Assembly (NCBI RefSeq): GCF_000002995.4
Contig: NW_025062479.1
Location: 4,335,221-4,399,220 of the forward strand
Reading direction: 5' to 3'
Origin: Brugia malayi
Taxonomy: Eukaryota; Nematoda; Chromadorea; Rhabditida; Onchocercidae
Length of the DNA stretch: 64,000 nucleotides
Part shown: positions 55,274-64,000 of the stretch, piece by piece
Numbering within the stretch: the first letter of the stretch is position 1
Layout: each line of letters starts with the position of its first letter
Position numbers and translations under genes: made by a program
Notes under the pieces: model-generated
What the model was told of the DNA's origin: nothing
Seen by the model: the letters and a program-made list of their open reading frames with translations, nothing else
Databases searched by the model: none

Positions 55274-58200
55274 ATGCCGTCGGTGGAGTACGGCCGTTTT
55301 GGCCTACAGCCGACGGCCATCAATCAGAACCGTAACAAACATTTGTTAGACGAACCGAAGAAGCGTAAACCACGTCAAGAAATCTGTGCGCCCCTCAAAT
55401 GGCTCTGTTTCATTGCCAATTTCTTAGTCTTTGTACGTTTGCACACTTGAGTAGTTTTGTCTACAAACTGTTTGCTGATGGTTTAAACAACTTGGTAAAT
55501 AAAACAAAGGAAAAAAGATTAAATCCTGGGCTGGAAAGAAAATGAAGCAAAACTATTCTAGTTGTTAAATGTGGGGTTCATTTCAAATCAGCATCTAAGA
55601 TAATAGATGCTAAAAGCCGTCTATGTAGTAAAGCAAATAAAAGTAAAAATCAGGCCAGCTTTCTTTTTTTTGATGTAGTTCATATAATTCAACAACTGAT
55701 TCAATTCTGAGGGAGCATCGCACCAGCCTAGACTTAGGTTGTATTTCTCAATATGTCATAAATAATTATAATTTGGCAAATAGTGTATTGCAGCTTATCG
55801 GTGTGACATGTTTGGCACTCGGTGTATATTTGTGCATCAAAGATCCACGACCAATAACTGAATGGGCGGATGTCTTCCTAAATCCAGCCGTTATGCTCAC
55901 CATTATTGGGCTTGCCATATGCATTGTTTCATTAATGGGGTCCCTTGGTGCACTAAGAGATAATATTGCTTTGCTCAAAACGGTTACTCACCTTCGTTTA
56001 ATAATTTCATGAGGCGAATTTTTTTCACCTCATTTGATAATCTGTAAGCTGTGAAGAATAACAGCTTGCAGATTATCTTAAGATCAGCGTGATTTATAAT
56101 ATTTAAATACTTTATAAAATTTTCTAAACAATTTTTAATATGGTACAGTGGGGAAACTCTTGTTAAATGTATAATATTAATAATAATTTTTCTAAATTTA
56201 TTTCTTAAGTTTCAGTTCGCACTCAGTGTTTTTTTCTGTTATATTATTATTGTAATATTCACCTTTTTATTATTTATATTATTCTATTCCGATACAACGG
56301 AAGGCCTTTCGGCGCACAGTATACTCATTTATTCAGTTAAAAACTATCATACCAACAGAAATTTAGCGGATTTTGTGGATTATATTCAAGAACAGGTAAC
56401 TTTTTTGTTTTTCTCATTTATACTTCCAATTTCAGTATTTATGCATAAATTCATATTTGTATCATCATAAAAATTGTTGGAGAGTTCTTAAATTTAATTC
56501 TGAAATCCGAATTTTTAACTGTTGAAGTCTGTGACATTAATCTATATGCGAAAAAAAAAGGAATTAAGTCCATGTATCAGTCTTTTTACCACAACACAGT
56601 GAACAAGCATGATGTTGCAGCTTGAATGCTGTGGTGTAGCGTCAACTTCACAGGGTTATAGGGATTGGCAGCTCTCGGCTCAGTTTAATTGTAATCCAGC
56701 GAATCCTTATCCAGAAAAGTGTGGAGTACCATTCAGCTGCTGCAAACGCTCTGTGGTAAGTTTCGAATTCTAATGGAGTGTTTTTCAAACGTTTTTATAT
56801 ATATTCGTGCAGGACTATTTTTTGTGCGAATTAGAAGTTGTTTCCATTTTGTTACTTTATTTCTCAACCGTACAATAGAAAAAATCTGGACTTTTGCTGA
56901 ATTTATATTGGTTTTTAAGCCATTAGATAGAGCGAGAGAGAAGAAATTTTTTGTGTTTTTAAGCATTTAAGCGTTTTATGCAGTAATATTTAATTGAAAA
57001 GATAGTTTACGAATAATTTCGTAGTGAAAAAAATAGGTATCAGAGGCAGCTGCTGGCTCTTCCAATCCTTTATTGCCAGCGATGCGTTCACTGCAATGTT
57101 GGCAAAATGCGCAAACAAAACGGCCTCAAGAATTGGAAGCTGATCTGCACACACGAGGATGCTTGCAACCGTTACGGATACTTTTTGAAAGTCATGCCAT
57201 ACATGTTGGTGCTGTCATCGCCATTATCATTATTCCTGTCGTATGTTTTCCTCAATGATAATGATGACAAGAAATTATGGCAAACAATTCTTTCAGCTAG
57301 CATTTATAAAAATGTTAATTTGAAAGGGTTTATGCTTGAGAAGTAGTGGGTGCTTTATTTTTTTCTTTCCGTCATCTACATATGCTTTTTTCTATAATTT
57401 CCAGTGTATATCAGTATGTTTGTCAAATATTTTGGCCAAACAAATCGATCATCAACGATATTTGCTTGAACGTGAAGCTCGTCGCTGTGAGCGGCGCCGC
57501 AGACGTAATGAACGAATTCGTTTTCGTGATCCATATATAACTGCTATAGAAAGTAATGCTAATGAACCCAAACGCTCTACCGCTGCTCTACGACATAGTA
57601 CGGGTCAAATTTTGGACGATAGTGCAACTGTTATCGACGTTCGTTTGTTTTTTTTATCGGATTTTTGATTAAAATACATCAAAATGGTTGTTTCATCTTT
57701 ATTTATTTTTCCTTTAAATTTTAATTGCTGTAACTGCTTAAGAAATCTAATTAGAATTTTAAGGTTTTCTAACATTACTGAGAATCAGTTTCTTGAGATT
57801 TCATCGCAAAATTCTGCACCTACAATTCAACTGATTGATATTAAGAGAAAAATCAAGACTCTAATGAATGTCCAAATCTTAGGCTGTCAAAACAATACGA
57901 TCTCAGTATGAAGCCCTCAAAAAGATGTACAGTGTCAATAATCAAAAACCACTTTTTAATTCCATGGTTGACAAATTGTTAGCTGTTTTGATATTAATTT
58001 ATCATGGCAGGATATTTTAGATTTCTTAAAATTTTAGAACATACTTCCTGTTTTAATTCGGTACAGTTTAACTATTTTCTCGCCAGAGATTTGAAATAGT
58101 GAATGTGCAGGTTTTTTAGAAAGTTGGAGCGTTAAGTCTTCAAAGCAGTGGAGCTCCAAATTTGAACTTTCAAACTAATTTATTATTTCACAAGAATTTT

Positions 58201-59114
58201 AGCTCGGACGGGAATCTGTTAAACTGACAGAGCCATTACGACCTTCTGTAGCTATTCAATCCGAAAAATCAAAATTTTCGCAGTCGCCACCACTCGTACC
58301 ACCTCATGATGAAGTAAGATGGCATCGAAAACACTGTCAGCCAACAAATAATCCACCATCGAAACACATCGTGCAAACGTCGTTGGCAGTCAGTCAGCAC
58401 CAAAGGATACTGAATGGTAAATGTTTTTTCACAAGATTTACATTGTCCCTGTTATGAATATCCCGTTTAGTAGCAGGAATGAAATTCTATCGAATGTCTC
58501 TCCCTGTCAATCGAGATGGAAGGAGAGACTTCTGGCGAAATTTTATGAATCAACACTTACTTTTTTCATTTTCTACACATGTCCAACAAATTGATCACCC
58601 TTAATTTTTTCGAAATATAATCGTAATAAAGCGAATAATCATAATACATTAAATTCGTGCCATGTATTATTAAAGACTTCTTAGATAATACGGTAAAGGA
58701 GTGATCATGATAAAAAGAAAAGCGAACAAGAAGAAATAAGTTTTGAATCATCTATTACATAAATCGCTTGATTTCTCTAACTTTCCGATCTTCGTTTCTT
58801 TCTAATATTCAATTCTCTAGCTTCTTTATAATGTGCAACCTACTTAGCCTATTCATGCTATAGAATAGTAACTTCAGTTACTGCACAAGATTTGGAATAA
58901 GCAAAGTTATGCGTTAAGACAATATCGGTTGACTTGTAGGTAAGAAAGTGAATCATTGAATAACTTCACTATTTAAAGATATGAAACTTATGACCTTATA
59001 TTACGTTTTCCAGGAACAGCAACAGCAACTGCTCAAAATAAACAGAAACAACAAAGACGTTCAGTTGTTACAGCTTCACCGCCTAAAACGGCAGGTAAAA
59101 ATCAAGCGCAGTAA
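55274..59114 (+). CDS. TspanC8-type tetraspanin with long C-terminal tail
   Basis: Exons: 55274-55432, 55794-55982, 56216-56395, 56621-56755, 57037-57240, 57405-57638, 58203-58416, 59014-59114; 471 residues in phase. Four membrane segments are visible (TM1 across exons 1-2, TM2 and TM3 in exons 2 and 3, TM4 HVGAVIAIIIIPV). The large loop carries eight cysteines: ECCG, FNC, KC, FSCC, QCW, GCL. This is the TspanC8 pattern, the subgroup that escorts ADAM10-type proteases and tunes Notch and BMP signalling (C. elegans TSP-12/TSP-14). After TM4 comes an unusually long tail of about 190 residues. It starts with a highly basic region (REARRCERRRRRNERIRFR) and continues Ser/Pro/Gln-rich; most tetraspanin tails are short. 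The frame is also open upstream of ATG 55274 to an acceptor at about 55234, so an earlier exon may exist. Confidence 0.9.
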
Positions 59115-62100
59115 GGGTTTTGGAGCAATCTGGTCATATAGGCTACAAACCTGTTAGCTAATATTTGCTTTCTCTCTCTCTGTACAGTATTGAGAGCTAA
59201 AATATATCAATACTGGTGTTGTTATCAAAAAGTTTATCAGTTTTGCTGCTCTGTTTCAAAATTATTATGACATCGGAATTTGTGATTTTTGAGAATTTTA
59301 TGAAATGTGGTAAATTAGAGCAAATGTTTTGAAAGGAAGACTACAATTTCTCTTATTCTAGCTTTAGGAAGTGGTACTTTATTCAACTGTAGTTGAGTTA
59401 TAATGCCATTCATTTGATTTTAATATTTCCGAATGAAATTTTCAGAAGCATGAAAAGTGAATTTTAATCATGTTTCTTTATTTGTCAAAAATTTGGTTGC
59501 GGGATGATGTCTCAATTTTTTTTTTTGCTAACACAAAACTTCCATTTAAAAACTTCAATTTAGGAAAATTGTTGGAGACGGGTGTTTTTTCATACACCAT
59601 TTTTGACATGTTTGTGTCTTATCCTATTGTACTAAAGATGTTTTTTTTTTACTTGAAGTTTTTTTATATTCCACAGGAGTTGGAACTTGATTGTTCTTGA
59701 ACAACATCTGTCTGTATTTGTTTAGATTCGTCTTATTTGTCTCAAAGTAGTAATCTTTTTTTTTTTTTGGATTCAATCATCCCAACTTGCAAACAATGCT
59801 TTAGCGTGTAAATTTTATAGCAAATTTATCAAAGATATTTGTTGAGCAGTACTGGATCTGTATGTAATGCATATATGAATATATATATATATATATTCAG
59901 CTTGTCCCTTCATAAATTCATATAAACTGCCTTATTTGCCTTCTCATAATTATTGAATGGAGGGAATGATTCGTATCTTCATTATATTATTTAGCTAATC
60001 TAATAAACAACGCTTAACCTCAGGAAGTTCCAGTTCATCACTTAATCAACCTAAGGACCAGAATGAGTCTAGAAATTTCAGAATCACACGCCATTTCATA
60101 ATAATGAAATGGTCCTGAGATTATTACAAGCGTAGTTTAAAATAACGACAGTTGATTTTCAGAGTTGTGAGACTTACAGGAACTTGCGAGACACTCAATG
60201 TAGTAGATGATTTATTTTGTGCTATACGTTATTATCTTCCAAATTCACTTTTAGTTTTTGATTTGATCAAAATGTAACCTTAAATTAATATGATTTTTCC
60301 TTAAATTAATAAGACACGGAGCGACGTACTTGCTCAAAGTCATAAATCGTCTCGATTCTCTCGAGTGGATAGTACACCACTCGTAGTACTGCCTCCCACA
60401 CAACACAATACGAAGCTGAGAAAGGCATGTGCGACATCCTTAGTTTGTAAGGGCTATATTTTCATTCGCCATATTGAATGGGACACACAGTTGCGTAACA
60501 AGTCTCCAAATTATATGATGACATGGTCTGGTTCAGTTGTCCTGACTTTATATGGATTGGTGGGTTGGGTTTCTATGGACTTGGCGTGCTGCTTTGATCT
60601 CGAAGGTGTTTACTGTTTACTACGGGTGTTGCTGCTCACATTAGTCATTTGTTTGTAATGGTTATTAATTTCCTTTCAATATTGGATGTACTGCTTTTTA
60701 ATCTTTTGAATATTGAATTTCAAGGAGCACATGGACATCAATGATGTATACATTCTTGATCTTCATCTTCAAGTTCCACTTCAAGATTCATTTCTCCGAG
60801 CTCCATTGTCTTCCGAGCTACTGCTCCGTTAGATACATAACGATCCGGAATACGGATAACCCATTCCCTTTGACATGGCTGAAAGTGACGTATCTGTGCT
60901 GTATATTTGTTAAACTTTGATTATTCCGCAATTTACACTGATCTGCTTGCTCTGTTTATATCGTGGAATATCTAGGAAGAACTCATAAGGCAAAGTTTAA
61001 ACTCATTAATGCCCGCAAGCAGCAATTTAATATGACCTCTCTTAAACCATAGTACTTAGACCTAGTTTTCTTGGCTTACACACATGCATAAGTACATACT
61101 ACACATTTTGCACCTTCAAATTCCAAATAATACAACTCGGTGATATGATTATTGTCCGTCCCTTTCAAAAGAATGCATCCAGGCCATCACAGCATGACAC
61201 TTGTTACTTGGATCTCAGTATCGAAAGAAGCCCTCATAGCACACAACAATCAAATCACTGTTTGGCTTTTCAGCTTTGCTCTTCAACCGTTGACAGCATT
61301 GGCCTAAAGCAAAGCAAGGGCCTAGCTCTTGAAATATTTCCCCTTCATAACTTCACAACGAAGTCAAGAGAGGGTGTCATTATTTTCACTCTTATAAGTA
61401 GGTTTTAACACAGGAATGGTTTAACCTCCCATTATTGGTCTTAAAAGTATTGGTGTTGTCTTCAAGTTTAAACCTAAAGCAAGAAAACCGAAACTGCATG
61501 TTGATTTTGTGGTGTTATGCTTCACTGTACATGCAACTGACCGTTCCATATGTAAGAAAGTGGGATTTGTTCACAAAGGAGGGCTTTGTTCTCACCTGTG
61601 CCCTTTCTCATAAGTGCCGCAGAAGTTGTGTAACGTAAATCTCAGGGAAAACCAGTGCTCCACATTCATGAATCCATAACTTTGCAGCCAGAATTTCGGA
61701 TGATTTCATTTGTTCACAATGTCATAAACACCAAAACCAATTCTTTAGATCTATCCAAACTGCGAAATTTTCGGCAGTATTGCCTTTGATCCTATTTAAC
61801 TACATGGTAAATTGTAAATGCATTTATAATTTAATTCAACTTCACTGTCTGACTCATGCTATGTATTGCAATTCCAACCGCAGAGTCTTTTTGGCACAGA
61901 ATGGATTGAAAAATTAAGTCGTTTCTCAACCTGTTATTTAGAAACATTCATGATCAGGTAAATCACTTAACGAAGAAGTTGTCATCGTAACGCTAATGTT
62001 CAACATATTCTCTCACACTTTATAGTATTTTTTCAATTAGAATTCGTCACAAGATTTTGATGCTCCCAACATCTTGATCAGTTCGTTCCTTTCAAAATAG

Positions 62101-63414
62101 CAAAAGACCGTCGTTAAGCAGTTAAATTGCAATCTGTTGATGGTTCTTTGATTTGAAATGCATTGTTTCAGACTCCTATCTTCATCATCTTCACTAGGGT
62201 ATTCATCGAAATAGCTAACGCAGATATCGAGAATTCTGTTCGAGCTATCATCAAACCTACTCCCAAACCCAGTTCCAAATAATGCATTCATATTCACTAT
62301 TGAAGTTAGACCTTTCGTTACCCCATACATCATCTTTCTTCATCTTTTTCCTAAATAGTCAAAAGTCTTTAACTGTATATCAACAACCTTTCATTTCCTC
62401 ATAGACACTTTCACTGAAATCTCAGGACTTCTCTTCTGCTCATTCTTGATATCAAACATATCACACCAAAGTCTTTTCATCCAGCGCGTCATCCGAGATC
62501 AGTGATGACTGCATTCCAGTGTATTATTCTCTTCTTTGGTCACTTTTTTACCCCGTCGAAGGTTGTTTTATCCGTCAAATTTCTGTGATTAGAAGTTGCA
62601 TAGCAGTTCAAAGCAGTCATAAGTTGTTCAAGGAATCAACTCATTTATATCAAGAAGTGTTCTAACTTCAAGGCATTCAAATTATTAAATTGAATTCTTT
62701 GAAATATCTGTATTTTGTCTACAGTGAGAAAAAAGTCTTGAAAATACATGTTAATTGAATTATTCCTTGTTTTAATACTTAGGTCATCTTGAGTATGGGC
62801 ATGGGACCTTTTCTTTTCCTGTAGGAGTTATAGAAGAGTAACCATCAATGGCACCAGTTAATACTTCCTCACAATCCATCCAGCAGTACATCTACTACTC
62901 CAATAATATTCCGGTCCATTTCATTTCCCTCTATGTTCAGTAGCTCTATACTCCTCACATCATGTTTTACTCAATCCATAAATGGTCTTCTATACCCAAA
63001 TGGTTTCGTGAATTGCATCACTATTTGAATGACAAAGTTAAGCATTTTTGATCTTTCTATTTGTCCTCAGTTCTTCTTGTTCTGTGTATTTAATTTAATG
63101 CTTGCTTAATGGAGGTCGAGGCTTTCCCGTTAACCTGCATCTCACATATGCGGATAATGAACTTCAGCTCAGCATTCCGATTATAATTTAAATGTTGTTA
63201 CTGAGGATGATTATTTACACGTGTGGATATAGTTTTGCGACAACGGTGGTGATGGTTGCAACAGTTGTCCATTTGTTGGACTTGTTCTACTTATTTTGAA
63301 CTAGTCTGTCAAACAAAAACTGCTGTTGAAGTTGTGATTTTCCGTTCCGATGAGCTAAATCACAACACTTTTCTTTTTTTTTTTTTAACATCTTGAAGGA
63401 CCGACAACCTACTG
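59115..63414. other. Region between TspanC8 tetraspanin and nucleobindin
   Basis: About 4.3 kb. It holds the tetraspanin 3' flank, an AT repeat (about 59879-59896), the exon-like piece at 60366-60446, and a stretch (about 60460-63100) with several open frames on both strands. Those at 61145-61408 (+) and 62037-62333 (-) show no family signature. The part around 61140-61680 reads somewhat less AT-biased than the surroundings. No transposon domain was recognised. Confidence 0.45.
60366..60446 (+). CDS. Exon-like segment, possible alternative tail exon
   Basis: After a pyrimidine-rich CTCTCGAG acceptor, a frame begins DSTPLVVLPPTQHNTKLRKA and reaches TTT|GTAAGG, a strong donor. Its phase matches the GCAG|GTAAAA site inside the last tetraspanin exon (59093-59097), so it could replace the six terminal codons and stop of that gene. 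The Pro/Gln/basic composition fits the tail. The frame is also open further upstream to about 60311. No following exon was identified. Confidence 0.3.
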
Positions 63415-64000
63415 ATGTTTTCGCAGTTGTTGCTATCGTTCTGTGTATTAATATCGTTATACATAGATGCTGCTCCACCAAACCGCGACACGGTAGATGA
63501 ACTACAGAGTGTTGACAAACAACGACAGTGGGACCAGGAACAACAACGGAGGGAAGAGATGCAGGTACATTTAACCCCTGTACCTTTATCTCCCATTACC
63601 TTTCAGTACTTTTATTAAATTATCGCAACAAGTGAAACTATTAAATGAAATGATTAAATTGTGAAGTTTTAATCTGAAATCCATGGAGAGGAATAAGAAA
63701 GAAGAGACTTTTAGTGAAAAATTATTCTAACTTAATGAATCAAAACATTTGGGAGAAGTGAAATATTATTTAAAAAATTGGTACTTCACAATGTTAAGGA
63801 AAGGTATGAAGTCAATTTCTTTTTCAAGCTGTGATTGGAACTATAATAATTTAGAAAGAAGAGATAGCGAAATATGTGAAATATATGAAGTATCTGGAAA
63901 CCGTGCTCAGTATCTTGCAAGCGACACCGCAGTGGAAAGAAGCTATGCAGAATATGACGCAAGAGGAAATGCGGGTTTCTTGCCATTTCATTATCATTCT
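63415..64000 (+). CDS. Nucleobindin (NUCB), 5' part, cut by window end
   Basis: Exon 1 63415-63564 and exon 2 63855-63974 (CGG|GTTTCT donor); the gene continues past the window. Exon 1 encodes a signal peptide (MFSQLLLSFCVLISLYIDAA), then a polar Gln/Arg-rich stretch. Exon 2 encodes YVKYMKYLETVLSILQATPQ, WKEAMQNM and EEMR. This corresponds to the conserved N-terminal segment of nucleobindins (the region around Y..YLQEV...L). Known role: secreted or Golgi-lumen calcium- and DNA-binding EF-hand protein, precursor of nesfatin in vertebrates. The EF hands would be beyond the window. Identification rests on this short segment plus the signal peptide, so it is good but not certain. Confidence 0.75.

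Noticed and set aside
61145..61638. Possible retrotransposon coding fragments
   Set aside because: No protease, reverse transcriptase or integrase motif could be read in any frame.

Overview
The window looks like nuclear DNA of a nematode, most likely a filarial or other spirurid (clade III) worm. The DNA is AT-rich. Genes are cut into short exons (about 27 to 300 nt) by introns mostly of 80 to 700 nt with GT..AG borders and T-rich TTTCAG-like acceptors. Every recognisable protein is a eukaryotic/metazoan family. There is no operon of bacterial type, no CRISPR array, no rRNA, and I found no convincing tRNA. Exon models below were built by hand from reading-frame phase, splice consensus and family knowledge. 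Each complete model closes in frame.

Layout, left to right. 1554-5826 (+): RING1/RING2-type Polycomb E3 ligase (RING plus RAWUL domain). 8100-9077 (-): histone H3.3 with two introns. 13222-16280 (+): TMEM129-type ER ubiquitin ligase. 19720-25689 (+): NRAMP/SLC11 divalent metal transporter. 27530-29045 (-, 5' end uncertain, perhaps to 29803): a six-cysteine tetraspanin. 31124-32992 (-): glyoxalase II. 34123-36794 (-): coiled-coil nuclear protein resembling the INO80 subunit TFPT, with a probable alternative splicing choice. 38753/38779-41166 (+): p38-pathway MAP kinase kinase (MKK3/6 type, like C. elegans SEK-1). 41167-55273: a 14 kb gene-poor tract with microsatellites and one possible two-exon orphan gene (50134-50885, -). 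55274-59114 (+): a TspanC8 tetraspanin with a very long C-terminal tail. 63415 to beyond the window end (+): nucleobindin, cut by the window edge.

The genes are ordinary housekeeping, signalling and membrane genes, not one pathway. Three consecutive minus-strand genes (TFPT-like, glyoxalase II, tetraspanin) share orientation, but the gaps of more than 1 kb argue against a tight operon. Chromatin (RING1, H3.3, TFPT-like) and ubiquitin (RING1, TMEM129) themes recur. I do not see a clearly new multi-gene system. The most interesting leftovers are a perfect 26-bp hairpin near the left edge, a 64-bp inverted repeat upstream of TMEM129, the phase-neutral optional exons in the TFPT-like gene, the orphan two-exon gene in the gene-poor tract, and the extended tail of the TspanC8 gene.
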